Assembly: GCF_009749465.1 (NCBI RefSeq)
Contig: NZ_WBIS01000003.1
Span: 62,001-126,000, forward strand
From: Agromyces terreus
GTDB taxonomy: Bacteria; Actinomycetota; Actinomycetes; Actinomycetales; Microbacteriaceae
DNA: 64,000 bases
Reading direction: 5' to 3'
Shown here: one piece after another, positions 25,691-34,560 of the stretch
How positions within the stretch are numbered: the stretch's first letter is position 1
How the letters are laid out: each line of letters begins with the position of its first letter
The notes under the pieces: generated by a model
Databases searched by the model: none
Seen by the model: the letters and a program-made list of their open reading frames with translations, nothing else
What the model was told of the DNA's origin: nothing
Made by a program: the position numbers and the translations under genes

Positions 25691-26982
25691 GCGGTTGCTC
25701 CGAAGAAGGGCCGGACCTCGGCGAGGGCGCTCGCGAACCGGCGCACCTCGTCGGCGGTCGTGTACACGTAGGCGCTCGCCCGCGTCGTGGCCCGGAGTCC
25801 GAGCCGGCGGTGCAGCGGCTGCGCGCAGTGGTGGCCGACGCGCACCGCGATGCCGCGCGAGTCGAGGAACTGGCCGACGTCGTGCGCGTGCACGCCCGGC
25901 ACATCGACGCTCGCGAGCGCGCCGCGTTCGATGCCCGGACCGCTGCCGACCAGGCGGATGCCGGGAATGCGGGCGACCTCGTCGACGAGCAGGCCCGCGA
26001 GTTCGACCTCGTGCTCGTGCACGCGGCGCATGTCGAGCCGTTCGAGGTAGCGCACCGCCTCGGCGAGGCCGACGGCCTGCGACACCGGTTGGGTGCCGGC
26101 CTCGAACCGCTGCGGCGACGGCAGGAACTCGGCGCGCTCCATGGTCACGGTCGTGATGGTCGAACCGCCCGTTCGGGCCGGCGGCAGCGCGTCGAGCAGG
26201 TGCTCGCGGCCGTAGAGCACGCCGATGCCGTTCGGGCCGAGCATCTTGTGGGCCGAGAACGCGGCGAAGTCGACGCCGAGCGCCGCGAAGTCGGTGGGGC
26301 GGTGCGGCACCGACTGGCAGGCGTCGAGCACGACGAGCGCGCCGTGCCGGTGGGCGAGCTCGACCACGTCTTCGACCGGGGCGATGTGGCCGGTCACGTT
26401 CGACACGTGCGCGAAGGCCACGAGCCTGGTCTTCGGACCGATGACGGATGCCGCGTCGTCGATGTTCCACGTGCCGTCGTCGTGCACCGCGACGAACCGC
26501 AGCGTCGCCCCCGTCTTGGCCGCGAGGCGCTGCCACGGGATGAGGTCGGCGTGGTGCTCGGCCTCGGTCACGACGATCTCGTCGCCGGGGCCGAGACGGA
26601 ACACGTCGGCCTCCGCGCCGCCGAGCCCGGCCGCGGCATCCGCCATGCCGAGTGCGACGATGTTGATCGCGTCGGTCGCGTTCTCGGCCCAGACGATCTC
26701 GCGCTCACCGGCGCCGACGAACCGGGCGACGCTCTCACGGGCCTCTTCGAAGGCGGTCGTCGCGGCGCCCACCAGGGTGGACGCGCCGCGGTGCACGGCG
26801 GCGTTCGCGTGTTCGAGGTACTCGCGCTCGGCGTCGAGCACGACGGTCGGCCGTTGCGCCGTCGCGCCCGAGTCGAGGTACGCGAGCGGGTAGCCGTTGA
26901 GCTCCTGCGCGAGGTACGGGAAGTCGCGACGGATGCTCGCGAGGTCGAGCGGCTCGGATGTCGTCTGCGTTTCGAAGGTCAC
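25687..26982 (-). CDS. sufS: Cysteine desulfurase SufS
   Basis: 431 residues from GTG 26982, with AGGAG seven bases upstream. PLP-binding Lys in FAAFSAHKMLGPNGIGVLY, PLP-contacting VTEAEHHADLIPWQ and active-site Cys in AVRVGHHCAQPLHRRLG, as in group II desulfurases. It releases sulfur from cysteine for Fe-S cluster assembly. It is coupled to sufU. The 37-bp palindromic array lies just upstream of its promoter region. Confidence 0.93.
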   Translation of the reverse strand: MTFETQTTSEPLDLASIRRDFPYLAQELNGYPLAYLDSGATAQRPTVVLDAEREYLEHANAAVHRGASTLVGAATTAFEEARESVARFVGAGEREIVWAENATDAINIVALGMADAAAGLGGAEADVFRLGPGDEIVVTEAEHHADLIPWQRLAAKTGATLRFVAVHDDGTWNIDDAASVIGPKTRLVAFAHVSNVTGHIAPVEDVVELAHRHGALVVLDACQSVPHRPTDFAALGVDFAAFSAHKMLGPNGIGVLYGREHLLDALPPARTGGSTITTVTMERAEFLPSPQRFEAGTQPVSQAVGLAEAVRYLERLDMRRVHEHEVELAGLLVDEVARIPGIRLVGSGPGIERGALASVDVPGVHAHDVGQFLDSRGIAVRVGHHCAQPLHRRLGLRATTRASAYVYTTADEVRRFASALAEVRPFFGATA

Positions 26983-27084
26983 GGTGTCTCCTGTGCCGGC
27001 TCTCGACACGCGTGGATTCGCATGCGGGGGCACGCTTCAAGTCTCTCGCACTTCGACTGGGAGGCGCCCGCCGGTCGCAAGGTG

Positions 27085-27128
27085 CGCCCCGCCGGTCGAG
27101 GAGGCGCGCCGGCGCCGTCTCGAGACCC
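27085..27128. repeat. Inverted partner of the 37-bp palindromic element
   Basis: GGTCGAGGAGGCG followed by CCGTCTCGAGACC is a diverged copy of the array unit in opposite orientation. Two such facing elements could pair with the array in a transcript. Confidence 0.5.
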
Positions 27129-27147
27129 GGGCGTGCGTGCGCGTGTG

Positions 27148-27362
27148 GTCTCGAGACGCTTCGCTCCTCGACCGGCGGGTGGGGGTCTCGAGACGCTTCG
27201 CTCCTCGACCGGCGGGTGGGGGCCTCGAGATGCTTCGCTCCTCGACCGGCGGGTGGGGGTCTCGAGACGCTTCGCTCCTCGACCGGCGGGTGGGGGTCTC
27301 GAGACGCTTCGCTCCTCGACCGGCGGGTGGGGGTCTCGAGACGCTTCGCTCCTCGACCGGCG
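27148..27362. repeat. Tandem array, six units of a 37-bp palindromic element
   Basis: Units begin at 27148, 27185, 27222, 27259, 27296 and 27333 with exact 37-bp spacing. Each starts GTCTCGAGACGCTTCGCTCC and continues TCGACCGGCGGGTGGGG; the third has two changes and the last is cut at 30 bases. Within a unit, TCGAG pairs with CTCGA around a GC-TTC-GC core. The array fills the 381-base gap between sufS and the squalene-cyclase-like gene and stops one base before the latter's stop codon. It looks like an amplified REP-like element. Confidence 0.85.
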
Positions 27363-27363
27363 C

Positions 27364-28308
27364 CTAAGCGCGGCCCGCCCAGTCGAGCACGCGCAGCGCC
27401 CGCAGCGTGTTGAACGGGCTCGGCTCGCCGGCGGGGGCGTCGAGGCGGAAGAAGACCTCGCCGTTCCACGGCTCGCCGGCCGACCAGCGACCGTCGTCGC
27501 GCCGGTGCGAGAGCAGCAGGTCGACGGCGGGCCCGATGCGCGGGTCGGGCGGGGTGCCGTCGGCGATGCCGGCCGCGCGGAAGTGGTCGAGCGCGCGCAG
27601 CACGTCGTAGACCCAGTACGGCGGGAAGATGAAGTTCTCGTAGCGTTCGAGCACGATGCCGCCCGTCGACCTGCGGCGAAAGAGGTTGCGCTCGAGCAGG
27701 TACTCCTCGCCGCGAAGTCGGGCCTCGCGCACCGCGGGCGCCGCCGCCTCGCCGACCACCTGCTCGTAGGCGAGCAGCCCCTCGAGCACGCACAGCGTCG
27801 AGTCGAACGAGGAGCGCACCGACTCCTCGATGGGCTCGCAGTTCCACCCGCCGTCGTCGAGCTGCCCGTCGAGCAGCTCGGCCACCATGGCGTCGGCGCC
27901 GTCGCCGAGCACCCCGAAGTAGGCGGATGCCGCGAGCACGCCGCCGTTCACGCACGCCTCGACCTCGCCGTCGAAGAACGGCCGACCGCCGTCGGCCTCG
28001 CTGAACCGCACGCCGGCCCGGACCCGGTCGATCGCGGTGCGCACCGCCGCGGCATCCGGATCGACGCCGAGGCGGCGCAGCGACTGGAGCGTCCACATGA
28101 CGCTGCGCCGGTCGCCGTCGATGCCGTAGGCCTCGCCGCCCCAGTAGCCGTCGTCGGTCTGCAGGTCGAGCAGCCGTGCGCCGAATCCCTCGACGGCGAC
28201 GCGCGCCCGCTCGGCGGCGACCTCGTCGTCTGGCGCTCCCTGCAGGTCTCGCATGACCTGCCAGCGCACCCCGGGATCGGACTCGAGCAACCACCTGATG
28301 ACGTCCAT
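27364..28308 (-). CDS. Squalene-cyclase/prenyltransferase-like alpha-toroid protein
   Basis: 314 residues from ATG 28308 (MDVIRWLLESDPGVRWQVM). Repeated QW-type helices such as ARLLDLQTDDGYWGGE, VAELLDGQLDDGGWNCE and LLLSHRRDDGRWSAGEPWN indicate the alpha-alpha toroid of terpenoid cyclases. The DxDD motif of squalene-hopene cyclases is not evident and length is half of a full cyclase, so the catalytic role is unclear. Its TAG stop touches the palindromic array. It is divergent from the GNAT gene. Confidence 0.7.
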   Translation of the reverse strand: MDVIRWLLESDPGVRWQVMRDLQGAPDDEVAAERARVAVEGFGARLLDLQTDDGYWGGEAYGIDGDRRSVMWTLQSLRRLGVDPDAAAVRTAIDRVRAGVRFSEADGGRPFFDGEVEACVNGGVLAASAYFGVLGDGADAMVAELLDGQLDDGGWNCEPIEESVRSSFDSTLCVLEGLLAYEQVVGEAAAPAVREARLRGEEYLLERNLFRRRSTGGIVLERYENFIFPPYWVYDVLRALDHFRAAGIADGTPPDPRIGPAVDLLLSHRRDDGRWSAGEPWNGEVFFRLDAPAGEPSPFNTLRALRVLDWAGRA

Positions 28309-28370
28309 GGCTCCATGTTCGCGCACACCGCCGACACGGTCGAGGGGTCGCAGCCTGAGAGACTCGAGGC

Positions 28371-28925
28371 ATGCTGCACGCGCTCGACCTGCCCGTCGAC
28401 CTCGACACCCGCATCGGCGGTGTCGTGCTGCGGCGCGCACGTCCGGGCGACCTCGGCGCGCTCATGCGGCTGCTCTCCGACGACCCGATCAGCGCGTCGC
28501 GAGGCGATGTCGCGGCATCCGACGACGAACCGGCCTACCGTCGGGCGCTCGAGGAGATCCTCGGCGACCCCGCGAACGACCTGCTCGTCGCGGTCGTCGG
28601 CGTCGGCGTCGGCGCCGGCGCCAGCACCAGCGACCGTGACGGCGACGGCCGGCTGGTCGGCACCCTGCAGCTCACCCGCATCCCGGGCATGGCGCGGCGC
28701 GGCAGCACGCGCCTGCTCGTCGAGGCGGTGCGCGTGCGCAGCGATCTGCGCTCGTCGGGCATCGGCGGGGCCATGATGCGGTGGGTGACGGATGTCGCGG
28801 CCCCGGCGCTCGGCTCGAGCCTCGTGCAGCTCACGAGCGACGCCGCCCGCGTCGACGCGCACCGCTTCTACGAGCGGCTCGGGTTCGCGGCATCCCACAC
28901 GGGGTTCAAGTACCGGGTGCGATAG
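28371..28925 (+). CDS. GNAT-family N-acetyltransferase
   Basis: 184 residues. Acetyl-CoA binding motif A is VRVRSDLRSSGIGGAMMRWV, followed by LTSDAARVDAHRFYERLGFA typical of the C-terminal half. Residues about 75-92 hold a low-complexity VGVGVGAGASTS loop made from GGCGTC repeats. The substrate is unknown. A convergent hairpin (28938-28967) separates it from the amylase gene. Confidence 0.85.
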   Translation: MLHALDLPVDLDTRIGGVVLRRARPGDLGALMRLLSDDPISASRGDVAASDDEPAYRRALEEILGDPANDLLVAVVGVGVGAGASTSDRDGDGRLVGTLQLTRIPGMARRGSTRLLVEAVRVRSDLRSSGIGGAMMRWVTDVAAPALGSSLVQLTSDAARVDAHRFYERLGFAASHTGFKYRVR

Positions 28926-28937
28926 CGCACGCGCCGA

Positions 28938-28967
28938 CGGGCCGCGCGGATCGCTCCGCACGGCCCG
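28938..28967. terminator. Bidirectional terminator hairpin
   Basis: CGGGCCGCGCGGA (28938-28950), a TCGC loop, and TCCGCACGGCCCG (28955-28967) form a 13-bp stem with one C/A mismatch between the convergent GNAT and amylase genes. Confidence 0.7.
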
Positions 28968-28977
28968 CCGGCCCGCA

Positions 28978-31900
28978 TCACTTCAGGAAGTCGCTGCCCG
29001 TGCCGACCTTGCCCGGCGCCGGGTTGCCCGGCAGCGAGAGCACGTACGCGCGCAGGTTTCCCTGCCCGTTCACGGTGGCGGTGAGCGATCCGTTGCCGAC
29101 GACCTTCACGTCGCCCGTCACGGCGTCGGTGTAGGTGCCGTTCGGGATGCCGCTGAAGGTCGCGCTGTTCGAGACCGTCACCAGCACGAAGCTGTCGACG
29201 CCCGTCGCGGCATCCGTGTACCGACGCTTGTACGCCATGTTCCCCGAGACGCCCGTGGTCGAGTACTGCCCCATCTGCAGGGCGGGAACCGCCCGGCGGA
29301 TGCGGTTGAGCGTCTGCAGGTGCTTCACGAGCGGCTGCTGCAGGGTGGCCGAGACCGCCCCCGATGCCGATGAGACGACGCCGAAGTCGCTCGCCACGAC
29401 GGAGCCCGCCAGGTGGTCGCCGAAGTAGGCGCGACCGGTCGTCGCGAGCGGGCAGGTGGGCCCGCAGTCGATCGGCTTGCCCGCCTGGAACTCGATCTCG
29501 GAGCCGTAGTAGAGCGTCGGGATGCCCCGGAACGTCCACATCAGGCTCATGTTCTCGGCCCAGGCTCCCGTGCCGCCGCTGTAGCGGACCGACGACTTGT
29601 TGGGCCCGTAGTCGTGCGAGTCGACGTAGACCGTGTTGTAGGTCGCGTCGTTGTACGAGTCGTCCGAGTCCTTGCCGTTGTGGTAGGCGTTCGACGCGTC
29701 GCCGAAGTTCATGTGCATGCGCATGTCGATCACGTTCATGCCCGAGAACTTCGAGTGGTCGGGTGCGTGGTACGTGTTGCCGCCCGAGCCGGTGAGGAAC
29801 GCGTTGTCGGATGTCGGTTGGTTGCCGGTGCCCTGCAGGTTCTCGTACTCGAACTGCTCGGCGGCCGCCACGACGTCGTCGAGCGAGTACTCCTTGCGTT
29901 CCTTCCAGGTGTAGAACTGCGCCGAGTGGTTGACCGACCCGCGGTTCCACTTGTCGTTCACGAACGAGGCGACCTCCCCGAAGACGTAGAAGTCCTTGCC
30001 CTTCTCGCCGTGCACCTCCGTGGCGTGCTGCTGGATCGCCGGCAGGAAGCGCCGGTTCCAGGTCACGCGCGGAATGTGCACGGCCGTGTCGATGCGGAAG
30101 CCGTCGACGCCCATGTCGATGTAGGAGTTGTAGGCGTCGATCAGGTAGTCCTGCACCGGCTTGGACTCGGTGTTGAAGTCGGCGAGGTCGTCGTGCAGCC
30201 AGCAGTCCTGCGCGTCCTTGCCCTCCCAGTTGCCGATCCAGCACTGGTGGTAGAACTTCGACGGGAACATGCCCGACGTGGGCGAGGGCCACTGGCAGTT
30301 GTGGATCGTGAACCCCTCGGGGCTCTTGTACTGGGTGGGCGTGCCGAAGTTCGTGCAGGTGTTGCCCGCCGGCGCGGTGGCAGACCAGAGGTCGCCGTTG
30401 TACGAGCGACCCTTCGCCATGGCGTTCTGCGCAGCCGTGAGCGTCGGATCGGTGCCGTCGGCCTCGACCATCGGGTCGTACTCCGCGCCCGCGACCTTCT
30501 GCGAGTAGAGGCCGTCCCACTGGCCGTCGCGGTCGCCCCAGACGGTCGGCACGAAGAGGCCCTTGGCGCCCCAGCGCGAGGAGTGGTTGTAGACGACGTC
30601 CTGATAGATCTTGATGCCGCGCTCGTGGGCCGCGTTGATGAGCTCCTGGTACGAGGCGCCCTCCGACTCGAGTCGAGGGTCGACGCGCGTGAAGTCCCAG
30701 CCGTGGTAGCCGTGGAAGTCGTAGTCGGAGCGGTTCAGCACGACGGGCGTGATCCAGATCGCCGAGAAGCCGAGGCCCTTGATGTAGTCGAGCTTGTCGA
30801 TGACGCCCTTGAAGTCGCCGCGGAACATCGGGTCGTCGTTCGCCGCGTTGCCCGACTTCACGTGCTGCGAGCCGCCGCGGTTGTTGCTCGAGTCCCCGTC
30901 GTTCCACCTCGCGGTCATCATGAAGTAGATCGAGTCCTTGCGGGGGTCGCCCCCGAGCGGTTCGCCCGCCGCGACGGGGGTCGTGTCGCTCTTGGTCTTC
31001 GCGCCGACGGATGCCGACCATGCCGACGGCTGCCCGTCGGTGTCGATCGCCCGCACGCGGTAGGCGTACGAGGTGCCGGCGACCAGCCCCGTGTCGACCC
31101 GGTTCGTCGCGCCCGTGATCGTGAAGACGGCCGTGCCGGCGGGGCCGCCGCTGCGCTCGAGCTCGTACGAGGCCACCCCCTCGTCGTCGGTCGAGGCCTG
31201 CCACGAGACCGTGATCTGCGTGGTCGAGGTCGCCGTGGCGCTGATGCCGGAGGGCACCGACGGCGTGGTCACGGGCTCGGGGTCGACGGGCGTGCCCGGG
31301 TCCTCGGCGCACGGCGCTCCGGCGGTGAGCTTGCCGGCCGCGAGCTGCCAGGTGCCCTCGGCGATCGCGTAGTTCCGGCCCGCGTTGTTGTCCCATGTGC
31401 CCGAGTTGTTGTTGAACACCGCCGTGATTCCCGAGGCGGTGCCGATGTCGATCGTCTTCGACACCCAGCCCGAACAGGCCGCCGCCATGGGGACGCCGGG
31501 CACGCTCGTCCACGCGCCGGAGCCGACCTGGTAGTGGATGTTCGTCACGGGCCAGTTCGCGGCGGTCGAGTAGTACACCCGCACCGCGTCGACGACCGGA
31601 GGAGAGGTGGGGGTGGGGGTGGGCGTGGGCGTCGTGGCGCAGGGGTCGGCGGTGCCGATGACCCCGCCCTTGACGGTGGCGACGGCTCCGGTGAGCACGT
31701 AGTCCCTGCCGCCGTTGTTGTCCCACGTTCCCGTGCCGTTGTTGAAGGCGGCGGTGACGGATGTCGCGGTGCCGACGTCGATCGTCCTGGACACCCACCC
31801 GGTGCACGCCGCCGTCATCGCGACGCCGGGGGCGGCGGTCCAGGTGCCGGTGCCGACCTTGTAGTGGATGTTCGTGGCGGGCCATCCGCCGGCGGTCGAG

Positions 31901-33462
31901 TAGTAGACCTTCATCGAGGAGCCGGGCGTCGGCGTCGGAGTCGGGGTCGGCGTCACCGTCGTTCCCGCCTTCGCGGCGACATGCAGCGCGAGCGCGGCGT
32001 TGCCGCCCACCGAGGCGGTGAAGGTGCCGTTCGCGCCGACGGAGATCGTGCCCCCGGCGCTGCATCCGCTGCTCGTGGGCTTGCCGACGATGACGTTGCA
32101 GTACTGACCCGCGGGCAACGACGTCTGGAACGTGCGGTCGACCGCGCCGCCCCCGCGGTTGATGACGACGAAGCCCTTGTCGCCGCGACCGAAGGCGATC
32201 GCGTTCGAGCCGTTGTCCCACTTGTTCGTCACCGAGGTGCCCGACACGGCGTTGCGGAAGCCGACCATGTTCGCGATCGAGGTCTGCGCGTGCTTGCAGG
32301 TCCAGCCGTTCTGGCCGCAGACCGGATCGACGACCTCGCCGTTGCCCGCGAGCGCCGGCCCGGACTCCTTGTTCGAGAACTGGTAGCCGGAGTGCACCGA
32401 GGGGGACCCGTAGTTCCACGCGAGCGTGAAGATCTGCGCGAGGTCGTACGTCGAGCCGTCCTTGTAGCTCAGCGTCTCGCCGTTGCGCTCGGTGTCGTGG
32501 TTGTCGACGAAGACCGCGGCGTTGGTCTGCGGGAGGAAGCCGGCCCACGACGGCCCGATGCCGGCGCCCGAGATGAGCCAGTTGATGGTGCCGCCGCCGA
32601 ACGCCTCCTTGAGCTTGCGCGCGAACGCGAACTCGTGGATGTCGCCGTACGCGGTGTACTCCTCGGGCTGGATCGGCTCATTGGCGCGGATGACCTCCTG
32701 CACGATGTACAGCCGGGCGCGGTCGTTGACCTTGCTCAGGATGCCCTGCATGTCGGACGAGGCGATGTGCTTGACGGCGTCGATGCGGAACCCGTCGACG
32801 CCCAGCGAGACGAGGTCATTGAGGTAGCCCGCGATCTTGCCCTGCACGTACGACGACGACGTGTTCAGGTCGGAGAGGTTCACGAGGTTGCACTCCTGCA
32901 CCTCCCAGCGGTCCTGGTAGTTCGCGATGTCGCGACGGCAGGAGTGGAAGTCCTGCGACTGGTAGATGCCGGGGTAGTCGTAGTGCGAGAACGACGAGCC
33001 GGCCCAGCCGGTGCCGCCGCCGCTCTTGCCCGACATGTGGTTGATCACCGCGTCGGCGATGACCTTGACGCCCGCGGCGTGGCAGGTGTCGACCATGGCC
33101 TTGAACTCGGCGCGCGTGCCGAGGCGCGACTCGATCTTGTAGCTGACCGGCTGGTAGTAGGTCCACCACTCCGAGCCCTGCACGTGCTCCTGCGGCGGCG
33201 AGGTCTGCACGTAGCCGTAGCCGGCGGGGCCGAGGTTGTCAGTGCACTCTCGGGCGATGGCGTTCCAGGTCCACGAGAACAGCACCGCGGTGGTGTCCTT
33301 CGGTCCGGATGCCGCCGCGTCGGCTCTGGTCGCGGCGGCGAACGTGACGCCGAAGGCAAGCAGGCCGGCGAGGAGCGCCCAGATGGCCACGACGGCCGGG
33401 ACTTGGAAGCGTTTGCGTGCTCGGGGCGCGGGGTGCGCCGGGTGCGGTTCGGTCAACGTCAT
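28978..33462 (-). CDS. Secreted dual-catalytic GH13 alpha-amylase with CBM25 and Fn3
   Basis: 1494 residues. Sec signal peptide: VVAIWALLAGLLAFGVTFAA with an ADA-A cleavage near 50. First GH13 domain: DAVINH (137-142), nucleophile D228 in GFRIDAVKH, acid E256 in IVQEV and D323 in VDNHD, with an all-beta C-domain to about 498. PTPTPTP linkers then join two CBM25-like modules (about 517-590 and 627-700; KVYYSTAGGWPATNIHY) and an Fn3 domain (about 735-825). Second GH13 domain: DVVYNH (955-960), D1125, E1163 and D1284. No cell-wall anchor. It should degrade starch; the second domain differs from the first and may attack other linkages. Confidence 0.9.
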   Translation of the reverse strand: MTLTEPHPAHPAPRARKRFQVPAVVAIWALLAGLLAFGVTFAAATRADAAASGPKDTTAVLFSWTWNAIARECTDNLGPAGYGYVQTSPPQEHVQGSEWWTYYQPVSYKIESRLGTRAEFKAMVDTCHAAGVKVIADAVINHMSGKSGGGTGWAGSSFSHYDYPGIYQSQDFHSCRRDIANYQDRWEVQECNLVNLSDLNTSSSYVQGKIAGYLNDLVSLGVDGFRIDAVKHIASSDMQGILSKVNDRARLYIVQEVIRANEPIQPEEYTAYGDIHEFAFARKLKEAFGGGTINWLISGAGIGPSWAGFLPQTNAAVFVDNHDTERNGETLSYKDGSTYDLAQIFTLAWNYGSPSVHSGYQFSNKESGPALAGNGEVVDPVCGQNGWTCKHAQTSIANMVGFRNAVSGTSVTNKWDNGSNAIAFGRGDKGFVVINRGGGAVDRTFQTSLPAGQYCNVIVGKPTSSGCSAGGTISVGANGTFTASVGGNAALALHVAAKAGTTVTPTPTPTPTPGSSMKVYYSTAGGWPATNIHYKVGTGTWTAAPGVAMTAACTGWVSRTIDVGTATSVTAAFNNGTGTWDNNGGRDYVLTGAVATVKGGVIGTADPCATTPTPTPTPTSPPVVDAVRVYYSTAANWPVTNIHYQVGSGAWTSVPGVPMAAACSGWVSKTIDIGTASGITAVFNNNSGTWDNNAGRNYAIAEGTWQLAAGKLTAGAPCAEDPGTPVDPEPVTTPSVPSGISATATSTTQITVSWQASTDDEGVASYELERSGGPAGTAVFTITGATNRVDTGLVAGTSYAYRVRAIDTDGQPSAWSASVGAKTKSDTTPVAAGEPLGGDPRKDSIYFMMTARWNDGDSSNNRGGSQHVKSGNAANDDPMFRGDFKGVIDKLDYIKGLGFSAIWITPVVLNRSDYDFHGYHGWDFTRVDPRLESEGASYQELINAAHERGIKIYQDVVYNHSSRWGAKGLFVPTVWGDRDGQWDGLYSQKVAGAEYDPMVEADGTDPTLTAAQNAMAKGRSYNGDLWSATAPAGNTCTNFGTPTQYKSPEGFTIHNCQWPSPTSGMFPSKFYHQCWIGNWEGKDAQDCWLHDDLADFNTESKPVQDYLIDAYNSYIDMGVDGFRIDTAVHIPRVTWNRRFLPAIQQHATEVHGEKGKDFYVFGEVASFVNDKWNRGSVNHSAQFYTWKERKEYSLDDVVAAAEQFEYENLQGTGNQPTSDNAFLTGSGGNTYHAPDHSKFSGMNVIDMRMHMNFGDASNAYHNGKDSDDSYNDATYNTVYVDSHDYGPNKSSVRYSGGTGAWAENMSLMWTFRGIPTLYYGSEIEFQAGKPIDCGPTCPLATTGRAYFGDHLAGSVVASDFGVVSSASGAVSATLQQPLVKHLQTLNRIRRAVPALQMGQYSTTGVSGNMAYKRRYTDAATGVDSFVLVTVSNSATFSGIPNGTYTDAVTGDVKVVGNGSLTATVNGQGNLRAYVLSLPGNPAPGKVGTGSDFLK

Positions 33463-33626
33463 TGGAGACTCTCAAACATCAGGGCGAGTCGGAACTGCGA
33501 GCATTCCGGCATTCGCGCGGGCCGATTGCGACGGTGCATGGGCGCGAGGGTGGCGCCTGCCGATCAACGTAGGGGTGTGACATCCGGGTCGGCAATGGGT
33601 AGATTTGGGCCAGTCCCACCATAAAG

Positions 33627-33640
33627 TGCAAGCGTTTTCA
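33627..33640. promoter_or_regulatory. LacI/CRE-type operator before the amylase gene
   Basis: TGCAAGCGTTTTCA (other strand TGAAAACGCTTGCA) is an imperfect palindrome with central CG like MalR or CcpA-type boxes, 165 bases upstream of the amylase start. On the amylase strand TTGCAC following it may serve as a -35 box. The regulator is not encoded nearby. Confidence 0.5.
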
Positions 33641-33713
33641 TGCCGTTCGCCGTCGGCCACGACGGCGGCTCGGCAGAACGCGAGGCACGGATCGACGGCG
33701 AACGGGGGTGTGC

Positions 33714-34544
33714 ATGGATCGCGCCGGCATGGCCGAGCTGCTCCGTCATCGCCGCGAGTCGCTCCAGCCGGAGGACGTCGGACTCGAGCGCGGTGCCCGC
33801 CGCCGTCGGGCGCCCGGCCTTCGGCGCGAGGAGGCCGCCGCCCTCTGCCGGATGTCGGCCGACTACCTCAGCCGGCTCGAGCAGCAGCGGGGGCCGCACC
33901 CGAGCGAGCGCATGCTGAGCGCGATCGCGACGGGGCTGCGCATGTCGGTCGACGAGCGCGACCGGCTGTTCGTGCTCGGGGGATACGCGCCGCCGCCGCC
34001 GGGCGCCGGGCGCGGCCACGTCGACGTGGGACTGGGCACGGTCTTCGACCGCCTGCACGACCTGCCGGCCCAGATCGTCACGGGGCTCGGCGAGACGATC
34101 GGGCAGACGCCGCTGGCCGCCGCACTGCTGGACGATCAACTTCCGCATCGCGGGCCGGCGCGCAGCTACACGTATCGGTGGTTCACCAGGCCCGAGACCC
34201 GTGCCCGCGTCGCGGTCGAGGACCATGCGCTCGTCGGCCGCGCGCTCGCGGCCGTGCTCCGACGCTCGGCGGCGGCGACCGGCGCGGGTTCGGACGCCGA
34301 GGCGCTCGCACGCCACCTCGCGACCGAGAGCGCCGAGTTCTCAGCGCTGTGGAGCGAGGCCACCCCGCGCTTGCCCGGCACGCGGCGCCTCCGCGTCGAG
34401 CACCCCGTCGTGGGCCGGGTCGAGGTGCGCTGCCAGCCGCTCGTCGATGCAGCGCTCGACCACTACCTGCTCGTCTACACGGCCACACCCGGTTCGGAGT
34501 CGGCGGCGCGCCTGCGAGCACTGGCCCCGCCCGCGGCATCCTGA
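33714..34544 (+). CDS. XRE-family regulator with MmyB-like ligand domain
   Basis: 276 residues. ATG 33714 is preferred over GTG 33708 because GGGGG ends seven bases upstream. N-terminal HTH: LRREEAAALCRMSADYLSRL with EQQRGPHPSERMLSAIATGL, then a PAS-like MmyB domain with DLPAQIVTGLGETIGQTPLA and a C-terminal HPVVGRVEVRCQPL. Such regulators often flank and control an oxidoreductase gene, but here the neighbours are the divergent amylase gene and a convergent acetyltransferase. The ligand is unknown. Confidence 0.8.
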   Translation: MDRAGMAELLRHRRESLQPEDVGLERGARRRRAPGLRREEAAALCRMSADYLSRLEQQRGPHPSERMLSAIATGLRMSVDERDRLFVLGGYAPPPPGAGRGHVDVGLGTVFDRLHDLPAQIVTGLGETIGQTPLAAALLDDQLPHRGPARSYTYRWFTRPETRARVAVEDHALVGRALAAVLRRSAAATGAGSDAEALARHLATESAEFSALWSEATPRLPGTRRLRVEHPVVGRVEVRCQPLVDAALDHYLLVYTATPGSESAARLRALAPPAAS

Positions 34545-34560
34545 ACCGCGGCCGGCCCGG

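Noticed and set aside
27148..27362. A CRISPR array, because of regular 37-bp repeats.
   Set aside because: The units adjoin with no variable spacers and no cas gene is present.
29413..33624. A 1403-codon open frame on the + strand opposite the amylase gene.
   Set aside because: It is the antisense of the amylase reading frame, has a Val/Arg/Asp-rich low-information composition and no domain. High GC makes such long shadows common.
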